NCBI GenBank assembly: GCA_003151235.1
Contig: PLWZ01000087.1
Span: 113,820-177,819 of the forward strand
Source: Acidimicrobiaceae bacterium
Lineage (GTDB): Bacteria > Actinomycetota > Acidimicrobiia > Acidimicrobiales > RAAP-2
Length of the DNA stretch: 64,000 bases
Direction of reading: 5' to 3'
This document shows positions 13,698 through 21,577 of this stretch, in pieces. How positions within the stretch are numbered: the stretch's first letter is position 1; the number at the start of each line of letters is the position of its first letter. Under the pieces are notes generated by a model, which had not been told where the DNA came from, searched no databases, and saw only the letters and a list, made by a program, of their open reading frames with translations. Both the position numbers and the translations under genes were made by a program.

Positions 13698-14018
13698 CTA
13701 TGGCTTGGCCACGGTCCAGCCACGGCGGCGAAGCTCGGCCACCAGCAGGTCGGTGCGGATGTGGTGCACCGCCGGTTCGTCGGGGGCCCGCTGCGGCGCC
13801 TCGGCGGCCCCGCCCTCGCCCTGCTCGGCATTGCGCAGGCGATCCAGGAACGCGTCGGCCTCGTCGCGGGTGAACTTTCCGCCGGCCTGGCGCTGCGTGA
13901 AGCCCATCGGGCCGCGGGCGTCACGGAAATCCGTGTGCCCGGCCTCACCGAGGAGCGTCGAGAGCTCCTTCATCTGGCTGGCCGACGCGGGAGGGCCGGA
14001 TTGCTGGCCGAACGGCAT
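13698..14018 (-). CDS. Small conserved actinobacterial protein, 106 aa
   Basis: A basic/acidic soluble protein without membrane segments. The N-terminal half (MPFGQQSGPPASASQMKEL, then LLGEAGHTDFRDARGPMGFTQRQAGGKFTRDEADAFLDRL) resembles small actinobacterial proteins of unknown role that share the RxxxGPxGxTQRQAGGKFTRDEAD pattern. A central acidic linker is followed by a Trp-containing C-terminal helix (DLLVAELRRRGWTVAKP). ATG 14018 is preferred over an upstream in-frame ATG because the conserved sequence starts there. Function unknown; no partner is evident from the neighbours. Confidence 0.7.
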   Translation of the reverse strand: MPFGQQSGPPASASQMKELSTLLGEAGHTDFRDARGPMGFTQRQAGGKFTRDEADAFLDRLRNAEQGEGGAAEAPQRAPDEPAVHHIRTDLLVAELRRRGWTVAKP

Positions 14019-14100
14019 GGGCGCAGTCTGACATGACGCCGCGACACGGCCGGGGTCCATCCGGGCCCCGGTCAGCCGATAGACGCCGGGCTTCTCGGGC

Positions 14101-14451
14101 TCACGCGGGTGGGTCTGTCGGTTCCTTGAACACGACCGTCGAGCGTTCCGGGTGGTCGGGATCGAGATGCACCGAGAACGGGTCGTCCTTGTCCGGCTCC
14201 GAGTCGCCCTCCGCCACGATGACCACCTCGTTGTCCAAGCGGCCGTAGATCGCGTTGGCCATGCCCAACATGGCCAACCCGAGCACTGCCCCCCCGGGTG
14301 AGTGGGTGACTCGGCCGAGAGGGGTGACCGGGCGGGTGTCGGTGTCGGCCGGCGCGTCGGTCGCCTTCAGCCAGGCGAGCCACTGGTCGTCCGTCCACTC
14401 CTCGGGATCGCCCGGCGGCCCGTCGGGGAACGCCTGGTCAAAGGCCTCCAT
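14101..14451 (-). CDS. Hypothetical protein, 116 aa
   Basis: A 116-residue acidic protein with no signal peptide. An N-terminal segment rich in Asp, Pro and Trp (DPEEWTDDQWLAWLKATDAP) precedes a short hydrophobic stretch (GGAVLGLAMLGMANAIYG), then a basic/acidic alternating C-terminal part (NEVVIVAEGDSEPDKDD) that ends in two short predicted strands. The hydrophobic stretch is too short and glycine-rich to be a sure membrane span. The gene lies between two other minus-strand genes, 42 bases after the stop of the 333-residue gene. I do not recognise a family. Confidence 0.6.
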   Translation of the reverse strand: MEAFDQAFPDGPPGDPEEWTDDQWLAWLKATDAPADTDTRPVTPLGRVTHSPGGAVLGLAMLGMANAIYGRLDNEVVIVAEGDSEPDKDDPFSVHLDPDHPERSTVVFKEPTDPPA

Positions 14452-14493
14452 GGGGTTCCACCGTACCTGGGGTACCCGCGGAGGGGTGCCCGG

Positions 14494-15495
14494 CTACTCG
14501 GCCAGGCCGACCGGCTGCCCTTCGATGATCTGGTCGAGGTACTCGGAGAGCCCGTATCCGACCCGGCCGTCTTCGAGGGTCCATTCGGTCAGGCCCTCGG
14601 AGATGCGCGTCACGAGCTCGTTGTCGTCGGGGTCCCGGCGGCGGTTGCGGAGCGGGATGAGGTTGAGCACCGACCCGCGCACTACCCACGTCTTGTCGTC
14701 GGTGATCAGCTCGGCCTCGATGTTCCGGTGGTAGTTGGCGTCGCCTTCCCAGGTCGAGCGGAGCTTGAAGTCGCGGCACAGGTGCAGCGCGGTCCCGTCC
14801 CACACGAAGCCGCCGCGGGTGCCGGCCCCGTCGCGCCGGGCGACCCGCGAACCCATGAAGCCGAAGTCCGCGCCGACGTTGCCGGTGAGCCAGCGGTAGT
14901 ACCACGGAGCCTGCCAGTAGCGCGGTCCCCAGCTGTGGTCGCGAAGCCCGAACCCGTCGAGCTCCCACCGCTCGTCCCCGACCTCGATCGTGCCGCTTGC
15001 CGCTCCCAACTGCTCGTAGTGGCCCCGCGCGAACTCCTCGCCGGAGCGCTCGGTCGGCTGATCCGGCTCGCCCCCGAACATCGCGGAGGTGCCGCGGTAG
15101 ACGAGATGCACCGCGCAGTCCGTGTGGGGATTGGACGTGAATGCCTGGCGGGGGTCGGCCATCTCGAGGGGGTCGCTGAGGTGGACGACGGGACCCTCGT
15201 AGTCGATCCGGAGCTCGACGAACGGCTCCACGACCTCGAACCGCATCCCTGCGGCATCGAAGGCGTCGTTGGTCGTGACGTGGGGACGCCCGAACATGAA
15301 CGCGACCCGTCCGTCGGGCAGGTAGAGGCAGATCGTCATCTCGCCGGTGCCCTCGTTGGCCCGGTTGCCCAGCCGGAAGAACCCACCCATGCGCGCGGTG
15401 GGATCGAAGGCGTTGAAATACATCGACTCGTTGAAGTTGGGCTCGGGGCCCAACTCGTGCATGTACTCGTCTTCTGGATCGAGCCGGATCGCCAT
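14494..15495 (-). CDS. Lipocalin-like DUF7064-type protein, 333 aa
   Basis: A 333-residue soluble protein dominated by predicted beta strands, with the signature RDHSWGPRYWQ near residue 190 followed by aromatic-rich strands (PWYYRWLTGNVGADFGFMGSRV). This matches a family of two-domain, AttH/CrtC-like lipocalin-fold proteins common in actinobacteria that degrade steroids, terpenoids or lipids; no enzyme activity is firmly assigned. ATG 15495 begins at the conserved MAIRLDPEDEYMHELGPEPNF. It is probably transcribed with the PHP gene ending 43 bases upstream. Hydrophobic-ligand binding is my inference from the fold. Confidence 0.7.
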   Translation of the reverse strand: MAIRLDPEDEYMHELGPEPNFNESMYFNAFDPTARMGGFFRLGNRANEGTGEMTICLYLPDGRVAFMFGRPHVTTNDAFDAAGMRFEVVEPFVELRIDYEGPVVHLSDPLEMADPRQAFTSNPHTDCAVHLVYRGTSAMFGGEPDQPTERSGEEFARGHYEQLGAASGTIEVGDERWELDGFGLRDHSWGPRYWQAPWYYRWLTGNVGADFGFMGSRVARRDGAGTRGGFVWDGTALHLCRDFKLRSTWEGDANYHRNIEAELITDDKTWVVRGSVLNLIPLRNRRRDPDDNELVTRISEGLTEWTLEDGRVGYGLSEYLDQIIEGQPVGLAE

Positions 15496-15538
15496 CGGCC
15501 CAGGTTATCGGTGCCTTCCCGCGGGCGCCGGGCCCGGG

Positions 15539-16558
15539 TCAGGTGACCCGGCGTTGGCTTGTCCAGGCCAGCAGGCGCTCCAGCGGCCAGGTGTTGACCA
15601 CCCGCTCCGCGGGCACGCCGGCCTCCACCGCCTGCTCGCAGCCGTTGACCGGCCACTCGAGCTGTCCGGGCGCATGCGCGTCGCTGTCGATCGCAAAGAG
15701 GCACCCCGCCTCGATCGCCATCCGGAGGAGCTCGAGCGGGGGATCGCGGCGGTCGGGTCGCGAGTTGATCTCGACGGCGGTGCCGGTGCGGGCGCAGGCA
15801 TCGAACACCGCCCTCGCGTCGAAGCTCGACGGCGGGCGCTGCCGGCCCACGATCAACCGGCCGGTGCAGTGCCCGAGGACGTCGGTGTGCGGGCTCTCGA
15901 CGGCGGCCAACATCCGTGCGGTCATGGGTCGCGATTCCATGCGCAGCTTCGAGTGGACGCTCGCGACGACGAGATCGAGCCCGGCCAGAAGCTTCGGATC
16001 CTGGTCCAGTGTCCCGTCCTCCAAGATGTCGACCTCGATCCCGCTCAGCAGCAGGAACGGAGCCAGCGCTTCGTTGACGTCGGCAACGACCCGGAGCTGC
16101 TCGATGAGGCGCTCCGGTGAGAGCCCGTGGGCGACCGTGAGCCGCGGGCTGTGATCGGTGAGAACGAGATACGCGTGGCCGCGGTCGCGAGCCGCCTCGG
16201 CCATCTCGGCGATCGGGCTCCCGCCGTCGGACCAGTCCGAGTGGCTGTGGCAGTCGCCGACCAACGACGCGAAGAGCCGCCCGATCTCGCCGCTCGGAGC
16301 CGGCGCCCGCTCGTCCTCGAGGCGGGTCAGATAGGCCGGCGTCTCTCCCGCCGCCGCCTCCCTGATCACCTGGGCTGTGCTCTTCCCGATACCGGCCAGG
16401 TCCTCGAAGCGCCCGGAGCCGACCAAGGAGGCGAAGCGGTCCTCATCGAGTTCGGCGATCACGGCCGCCGCATGCCGGAACGCCTTGACCTTGAAGCTGG
16501 GTTCGTTCTGCGCTTCGAGCAGGTACGCGACCCGCCGGAGCGCCGCCACCGGCTCCAT
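15539..16558 (-). CDS. PHP-domain phosphoesterase with N-terminal helix-hairpin-helix
   Basis: A 339-residue protein arranged like the C-terminal half of bacterial PolX but without the polymerase palm. Residues 1-90 are helical with an HhH motif (LAGIGKSTAQVIREAA). From about 105 a PHP metal-dependent phosphoesterase follows: GDCHSHSDWSDGG (metal ligands), YLVLTDHSPRL, GIEVDI, VVASVHSKLRM, VLGHCTGRLI and the final FAIDSDAHAPGQLEW. A role in processing DNA ends or nucleotide phosphates is plausible. ATG 16558 is chosen because the conserved helix begins immediately after it; the open frame upstream overlaps the divergent phosphotransferase gene and is not conserved. Confidence 0.85.
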   Translation of the reverse strand: MEPVAALRRVAYLLEAQNEPSFKVKAFRHAAAVIAELDEDRFASLVGSGRFEDLAGIGKSTAQVIREAAAGETPAYLTRLEDERAPAPSGEIGRLFASLVGDCHSHSDWSDGGSPIAEMAEAARDRGHAYLVLTDHSPRLTVAHGLSPERLIEQLRVVADVNEALAPFLLLSGIEVDILEDGTLDQDPKLLAGLDLVVASVHSKLRMESRPMTARMLAAVESPHTDVLGHCTGRLIVGRQRPPSSFDARAVFDACARTGTAVEINSRPDRRDPPLELLRMAIEAGCLFAIDSDAHAPGQLEWPVNGCEQAVEAGVPAERVVNTWPLERLLAWTSQRRVT

Positions 16559-16617
16559 CGGCGCAGCGTACAGGTGCGCCGGACACAGACTCCCTAATCT
16601 TGAACGGCCTACGTCGT

Positions 16618-16623
16618 TAGTGT
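16618..16623 (+). promoter_or_regulatory. -10 box TAGTGT for a leaderless phosphotransferase gene
   Basis: TAGTGT fits TANNNT and ends six bases before GTG 16630, consistent with transcription starting at the start codon. The 71 bases between the divergent PHP gene and this gene contain no ribosome-binding site for the rightward gene. Confidence 0.4.
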
Positions 16624-16629
16624 GCGCGC

Positions 16630-18012
16630 GTGGACAGAGAGCGCCTGGGCGAGATCGTCGGTGCCGCGCTCGGCGCCCCAGTGGACATCGAGGACTTGAC
16701 CCGGCTGCCCGGCGGCGCCTCGAAGGAGACGTGGAGCTTCGCCACACGGAGTCCGGACGGGGAGGTTCGAAGGTTTGTCCTGCGCACCGACCGCGCGGGA
16801 TCGTTCGGGTCGACCATGGCGTTGGAGGCGGCGCTCTTCGGCGCGGCCTCGCGCTGCGGCGTTCCCGTCCCGAGTGTCGTGGCGTCCGGTGACGACACCG
16901 ACGGACTGGGAAGGGCGTTCCTGGTGATCGATTTCGTCGACGGCGAGACCATCCCCCGCCGAATACTCCGCGACGACGCGTTTCGGGAGGCCCGCGCGGC
17001 CATGGCGGGTCAGTGCGGCCGGATCCTGGCCGACGTCCACCGCATCCCGCCGGCCGAGGTGCCCGGCCTGCCGGGGGGCGATCCGCTCGAGCAGATGCGG
17101 CGGCAGCTGGCCCAACTCGGGCAGCCCCACCCCGCGTTCGAGCTGGGTCTCCTCTGGTTGGGCCAGACCCGGCCGCCCCGCTCGGCCGAGCGCGTGGTTC
17201 ATGGGGACTTTCGCAACGGCAACCTGATCGTCGGCCCAGACGGCATCCGGGCGGTGCTGGACTGGGAGCTCGCCCACCTGGGTGACCCGATCGAGGACCT
17301 CGGGTGGCTGTGCGTGAAGGCGTGGCGGTTCGGGTCACCGCTTCCCGTTGGCGGTTTCGGCCCGATCGACGAGCTGGTCCGCGCCTACGAGGAGGCCGGA
17401 GGCGGGCCGGTCGACGAAGCCGAGCTCCACTGGTGGATCGTCTTCGGCACCCTCCGCTGGGGGATCATCTGTATCGCCCAGACGATGACCCATCTGACCG
17501 GCGTGGTCCGCTCGGTCGAGTTGGCCGCCATCGGCCGGCGCGTGTGCGAGGTCGAGTCGGACCTGCTCGAACTGCTGCCGTGGACGGCGCCGGGTCCGGG
17601 GGCCGAGACGGTGGAACCGAATGAGTCGGGCGATCCGTCACGCGAAGCGGCTCACGCCGGGCCGCCCCACGATGTCCCTTCCGCTGCCCAGCTGCTCCAA
17701 GCGGTCCACGAGTTCCTCGAGTCCGACGTGCGTGAGGCCACCGAGGGCCGGGTCCGCTTTCATGCCAGGGTCGCAGCCAACGTGGTTGCCATGGTGACTC
17801 GGGAGCTCGAGCTCGGTCCCGACCAGGCGGTGGCGCACGAACGCCGCCTTCGGTCTCTCGGCGTGTCCAGTGAGGAGGAGTTGGTCTCGGCGATCCGTTC
17901 GGGCATCTCCGATGACCGGTTGGGCGAGGTCACCGACGCCGTGCGTTCGACGGTGGCCGACAAGCTGGCGGTGGCCAATCCCGCCTACGGGGCCGCGCCC
18001 CAAGCCGGCTGA
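16630..18012 (+). CDS. Phosphotransferase (APH/ACAD10-like) fused to a DUF6285-type domain
   Basis: A 460-residue protein. Residues 1 to about 330 form an aminoglycoside-phosphotransferase-like kinase: LPGGASKETWSF loop, catalytic Brenner motif HGDFRNGNL and VLDWELAHLGDP supplying the metal Asp. This is the subgroup found with acyl-CoA dehydrogenases rather than drug-resistance enzymes. After a Pro/Glu/Ser linker, residues about 360-455 form a helical domain (AQLLQAVHEFLESDVREATEGRVRFHARVAANVVAMVTREL) of the DUF6285 type, usually a separate neighbouring gene. Probable substrates are hydroxyacyl-CoA or similar small hydroxylated compounds (inference from family context). GTG start with an apparent leaderless promoter. 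Confidence 0.82.
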   Translation: MDRERLGEIVGAALGAPVDIEDLTRLPGGASKETWSFATRSPDGEVRRFVLRTDRAGSFGSTMALEAALFGAASRCGVPVPSVVASGDDTDGLGRAFLVIDFVDGETIPRRILRDDAFREARAAMAGQCGRILADVHRIPPAEVPGLPGGDPLEQMRRQLAQLGQPHPAFELGLLWLGQTRPPRSAERVVHGDFRNGNLIVGPDGIRAVLDWELAHLGDPIEDLGWLCVKAWRFGSPLPVGGFGPIDELVRAYEEAGGGPVDEAELHWWIVFGTLRWGIICIAQTMTHLTGVVRSVELAAIGRRVCEVESDLLELLPWTAPGPGAETVEPNESGDPSREAAHAGPPHDVPSAAQLLQAVHEFLESDVREATEGRVRFHARVAANVVAMVTRELELGPDQAVAHERRLRSLGVSSEEELVSAIRSGISDDRLGEVTDAVRSTVADKLAVANPAYGAAPQAG

Positions 18013-18108
18013 CCCTTAGCCACAGCACTGTGGCGGCCGAGGTCGACGATCGCCTCGCATGGGCACCTGGTTACAGTTTTGGGAGACCGAGTCCCGGAGG
18101 AGTCGACG

Positions 18109-18867
18109 ATGCCGGCCACCAGCTGCGAGATCACCGGCGGGGTGGCGACGATCACGCTCGACAACCCGGCCAAGCACAACGCGCTGACCCCCGACCTGCT
18201 CGACTCGCTCGGCGATCACCTCTCCCTGGTTGCGGCCGACTCGACGGTTCGGGTGGTCGTGCTGACCCATTCCGGGCCGACGTTCTGTGCGGGGGCCAAT
18301 CTGGGCGATTCCGAAGCGCCGCCCCGCTTCGATTTGGTGGCGGTGCTGCGGCTCATAGAAGGGATGGAGAAGCCGGTCGTCGCCCGGATCGCCGGGCGAT
18401 GCCTTGGCGGGGGTGTGGGGCTGGCCGCCGTCTGCGACATCTCGATCGCCGCGAACGACGCGAGGTTCGGGTTCAGCGAGGTCCGGCTCGGCGTCGCCCC
18501 GGCGATCATCTCGGTCGTGTGCTTGCCGAAGATGCGCCGGTCCGATGCCGCACTCCTCTTCTTCTCCGGGGAGCAGTTCGACGCGACGCGGGCGGCGGAG
18601 GTCGGGCTCATCAACCGGTCCGTCGAGGCCGGTGAGCTCGATCTCGCGGTGCGCGAGCTGGTCGAGCGGCTCCTGCTGGGCGGCCCGGGCGCCATGGCGG
18701 CGGTCAAGCGGATCCTCCTGAGCGTGCCGGCGATGGACCGCCCCGACGCCTACGAATGGACAAAGTCGCTGTCGGAGGATCTCTTCGCCTCGGCCGAGGC
18801 CGTCGCCGGTATAGCCGCGTTCAGGGAACGTCGACCGGCCCCCTGGGTGCCCACACCTGAGGGGTAG
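18109..18867 (+). CDS. Enoyl-CoA hydratase/isomerase family protein
   Basis: A 252-residue crotonase-fold enzyme. ITLDNPAKHNALTPDLLDSL at the start, the oxyanion-hole segment SGPTFCAGANLGDS, and the second oxyanion/catalytic region AGRCLGGGVGLAAVCDISIAANDARFGFSEVRLGVAPAI are visible. A Glu is present in GFSEVRLG as in active hydratases; the second Glu position is not clear. Within an acyl-CoA cluster it probably hydrates an enoyl- or methylglutaconyl-type CoA ester. ATG 18109 has GGAGGA about seven bases upstream and is chosen over an upstream TTG. It converges on the carboxyltransferase gene with two bases between the stops. Confidence 0.85.
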   Translation: MPATSCEITGGVATITLDNPAKHNALTPDLLDSLGDHLSLVAADSTVRVVVLTHSGPTFCAGANLGDSEAPPRFDLVAVLRLIEGMEKPVVARIAGRCLGGGVGLAAVCDISIAANDARFGFSEVRLGVAPAIISVVCLPKMRRSDAALLFFSGEQFDATRAAEVGLINRSVEAGELDLAVRELVERLLLGGPGAMAAVKRILLSVPAMDRPDAYEWTKSLSEDLFASAEAVAGIAAFRERRPAPWVPTPEG

Positions 18868-18869
18868 GG

Positions 18870-20399
18870 TCAGACCGGGAGCACTCCGTGGCGCTTCTGC
18901 ACGGCCTGGCGATCGGCCGGGTCGGCCACCGAGAAGCGGCTGATGATCTCCCCTCGCAGCGTCTCGAACGGGACGACCGCGTCGACGTGCAGGTCGCCGG
19001 CGAGCCGGTAGAGGTTGACGTCCTCTTCGTACTCGCGCCGCTGCTCGGTAACGAAGGCGTCGCGTTCCTCGGGGTCTTCGATCGCGGCGATCCGGTTCGC
19101 GAAGACTGCGTTCACCGCCGCTTCGGGTCCCATGACGGCGATCTTGGCCGTGGGCAGTGCCAGCGTGGCCAGTGGGTCGAACGCCGGGCCGCACATCGCG
19201 TAGAGGCCGGCGCCATAGGCCTTTCGGACTATCACCGAGATCTTGGGCACGGTGGCCTCGGTCACGGCCGCGACCATCTTGGCGCCGTGCCGGATGATGC
19301 CCTGGCGCTCCACCTGGGTGCCGATCATGAAGCCCGGGACGTCGGCCAGGAACAGCAACGGGACGTTGTAGGCGTCGCACATCCAGATGAACCGGGCCGC
19401 CTTGTCGGCGGAGTCGACGAAGAGCACCCCGCCCTTGTTGGCCGGGTTGTTGGCCACCACCCCAACCGAGTGGCCGTCGAGGCGGGCGAATCCGGTGATG
19501 ATCTCGGGGGCGAACAACGGCTTGATCTCGAACAGGCTGTCGGCGTCGACGATGCAGTCGAGCACCCCCGACATCTCGTATCCGGCCGCGTCGTCCGCCG
19601 GGATCTCCGAACGCGACAGCACTCGCAACGGGGCCACCGCCGGCGCGGCCGGTGGGAGTTGGCGCCAAGACGACGGGAGATAGGAGAACAGCACCCGGGC
19701 CTGGTCGATCGCATCCGCGTCGTCGACGGCCAGATTGTCGCCGCAGCCCGACACGGTGGCGTGCATCCGGGCCCCGCCCATCTCCTCCAACGTCACCCGC
19801 TCGCCGATGACCTCCTCGGCCATGCGGGGGGAGCCGAGGTACATCGACGCGTTGCCCTCCACCATGATCACCACGTCGCAGAACGACGGGATATAGGCCC
19901 CGCCGGCCGCCGACGGTCCGAACAGACAGCAGATTTGCGGGGCGACCCCCGAGAGCTTGACCTGGTTGGCGAAGATGCGGCCGGCCCCGCGCCGTCCGGG
20001 GAACATCTCCACCTGGTCGGTGATCCGGGCGCCGGCCGAGTCGACGAGCCAGATGATCGGGAGCTCATTTCGGAGCGCGTGCTCGGTCATCCGCACGATC
20101 TTCTCGACCGTGCGTGCGCCCCAGGAGCCGGCCTTCACCGTCGGGTCGTTCGCGACGACGCAGACGGCCCGGCCCTCGATGCGGCCGGTCCCGGTGACGA
20201 CGCCGTCGGCCGGCAGGTCCGGCTCGTTGGTGTTGGCCAGCAGGCCGTCCTCGGAGAAGGTGCCGGGATCGATAAGAAGGGCCAGGCGCTCTCGCACCGG
20301 GAGCTTCTTCTGGCGGGCCAGCTTCTCGGCGTCCCTGGCCGCGTTCCCGGCCAGCGCCCGCTCGATGCGGGGACCGAGGTCGTCGGTTTGCCCGCTCAC
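18870..20399 (-). CDS. Acyl-CoA carboxylase, carboxyltransferase (beta) subunit
   Basis: A 509-residue biotin-dependent carboxyltransferase subunit. It has the two crotonase-like halves: N-half with GTGRIEGRAVCVVANDPTVKAG, SAGARITDQ and FGPSAAGGAYIPSFCDVVIMV (oxyanion glycine pair); C-half with GVVANNPANKGGVLFVDSADKAARFI, DVPGFMIGTQVERQGIIRHGAKM and AYGAGLYAMCGPAFDP. It transfers CO2 from carboxybiotin to an acyl-CoA such as propionyl- or methylcrotonyl-CoA. GTG 20399 overlaps the dehydrogenase stop by four bases (GTGA), so the two are coupled. No biotin carboxylase/BCCP alpha subunit is in the window, so the holoenzyme must borrow one encoded elsewhere. Confidence 0.88.
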   Translation of the reverse strand: MSGQTDDLGPRIERALAGNAARDAEKLARQKKLPVRERLALLIDPGTFSEDGLLANTNEPDLPADGVVTGTGRIEGRAVCVVANDPTVKAGSWGARTVEKIVRMTEHALRNELPIIWLVDSAGARITDQVEMFPGRRGAGRIFANQVKLSGVAPQICCLFGPSAAGGAYIPSFCDVVIMVEGNASMYLGSPRMAEEVIGERVTLEEMGGARMHATVSGCGDNLAVDDADAIDQARVLFSYLPSSWRQLPPAAPAVAPLRVLSRSEIPADDAAGYEMSGVLDCIVDADSLFEIKPLFAPEIITGFARLDGHSVGVVANNPANKGGVLFVDSADKAARFIWMCDAYNVPLLFLADVPGFMIGTQVERQGIIRHGAKMVAAVTEATVPKISVIVRKAYGAGLYAMCGPAFDPLATLALPTAKIAVMGPEAAVNAVFANRIAAIEDPEERDAFVTEQRREYEEDVNLYRLAGDLHVDAVVPFETLRGEIISRFSVADPADRQAVQKRHGVLPV

Positions 20400-21538
20400 G
20401 CGACCGGCAACCCGAGCCCGCGCGCGATCACCAGGCGCTGGATCTCGCTGGTCCCCTCGCCGATCTCGAGGATCTTCGCGTCCCGGTAGAGGCGGGCGAC
20501 CGGGGATTCCTCCATGAACCCGAAACCACCGAAGATCTGCGTCGCGGTCCGCGCCGCCGACACCGCGGCCTCGGTCGAGTAGAGCTTGGCCATGGCCGCC
20601 TCCTGGCGGTAGGCGTGTCCGGAGTCCTTGTGCCATGCGGCCTTGTAGGTCAGGTTCCTAGCGTTCTCGACCGCGACCGACAGGTCGGCGAGCGCGAAGG
20701 CGACCGCTTGGAACCGTCCGATCGGCCCGCCGAAGGCGGCCCGCTGCTTCGCGTACTCGAGCGAGTGGTCGAGACAGGCCTGCGCACAACCGAGGGCGAG
20801 CGCCGAGATGGCGATCCTCCCGTCGTCGAGGATCGAACGGAAGTTCGCGAACCCGGCGCCCAACTCGCCCAAGAGCGCCTCGTTCGGGACCGAGCAGTCA
20901 CTGAACACGACGTTGTGGGTGTCGCTGGCGTGCCAGCCGAGTTTGCGGGGTGCCGGTTCGACCACCAGACCGGGGCTGCCCGCCGGCACGATGAAGGCTG
21001 ACACCTCGTTCTCGCCGGTCTTCGCGGTGAGCGTGATCACCGACGTGATCGGGGTCCCCGAGTTGGTGATGAATGCCTTCTCCCCGTTGACGGTCCACCC
21101 GTCGTCCGTGCGAGCGGCCCGGGTGCGCGTCGCCCGGGCGTCGCTGCCACCGTCGGGTTCGGTCAGCCCGAACGCCCCGAGCGCGCGACCGGTCATCAGG
21201 TCGGGGAGCCATCGCTGGCGCTGCTCGTCGGTGCCGAACCGGAAGATGGGGCTCGCACCCAGGCCGACAGCCGCCGAGAGGGTGATCCCGACCGACTGGT
21301 CGACCCGCCCGATCTCCTCGACGGCCAGGCACATGGCCGTGAAGTCACCGCCCCCGCCGCCCCACTCCTCGGGGAACGGGAGACCGAACAGGCCGAGGTC
21401 GCCCATGGCGTGGACAACCCCGACGGGCAGACAACCGGCGAGGTCCCACTCCTCGGTGTGGGGCGCGAGCTCGGCCCGGGCGAAATCTCGAACGGTGCGC
21501 TGAAGGGCGAGATGCTCCTCGGTGGGCTGGAAGTCCAT
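20396..21538 (-). CDS. Acyl-CoA dehydrogenase
   Basis: A 380-residue FAD flavoenzyme that introduces the alpha,beta double bond into an acyl-CoA. It shows GAFGLTEPDGGSDARATRT and EKAFITNSG (FAD/substrate region), GRIAISALALGCAQACLDHSLEYAKQRAAFG, and IFGGFGFMEESPVARLYRDAKILEIGEGTSEIQR. The catalytic Glu is present at the short/medium-chain position, E361 in EIGEGTSE. Isovaleryl-CoA dehydrogenases have Gly or Ala there, so despite the HMG-CoA-lyase-like gene nearby this is probably a short- or branched-chain (SBCAD/SCAD-like) enzyme. AAGGAG precedes ATG 21538 and overlaps the TetR operator. It diverges from the TetR gene. Confidence 0.88.
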   Translation of the reverse strand: MDFQPTEEHLALQRTVRDFARAELAPHTEEWDLAGCLPVGVVHAMGDLGLFGLPFPEEWGGGGGDFTAMCLAVEEIGRVDQSVGITLSAAVGLGASPIFRFGTDEQRQRWLPDLMTGRALGAFGLTEPDGGSDARATRTRAARTDDGWTVNGEKAFITNSGTPITSVITLTAKTGENEVSAFIVPAGSPGLVVEPAPRKLGWHASDTHNVVFSDCSVPNEALLGELGAGFANFRSILDDGRIAISALALGCAQACLDHSLEYAKQRAAFGGPIGRFQAVAFALADLSVAVENARNLTYKAAWHKDSGHAYRQEAAMAKLYSTEAAVSAARTATQIFGGFGFMEESPVARLYRDAKILEIGEGTSEIQRLVIARGLGLPVA

Positions 21539-21545
21539 CGGCTCT

Positions 21546-21563
21546 CCTTAGCGATCACTAAGG
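21546..21563. promoter_or_regulatory. Inverted repeat, probable TetR-family operator
   Basis: CCTTAG, six bases, CTAAGG: six-base perfect arms around a GATC-containing centre. It lies in the 39-base gap between the divergent acyl-CoA dehydrogenase and TetR genes. The left arm overlaps the ribosome-binding site of the dehydrogenase, and the right arm abuts the -10 box of the TetR gene. Position and symmetry fit autoregulation plus control of the acyl-CoA genes. Confidence 0.65.
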
Positions 21564-21564
21564 A

Positions 21565-21570
21565 TACTAT
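21565..21570 (+). promoter_or_regulatory. -10 box TACTAT for the leaderless tetR gene
   Basis: TACTAT fits TANNNT and is followed by exactly seven bases and then GTG 21578. There is no ribosome-binding site, so transcription probably begins at the GTG. The adjacent inverted repeat (21546-21563) would block RNA polymerase when occupied. Confidence 0.5.
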
Positions 21571-21577
21571 CGACCCC

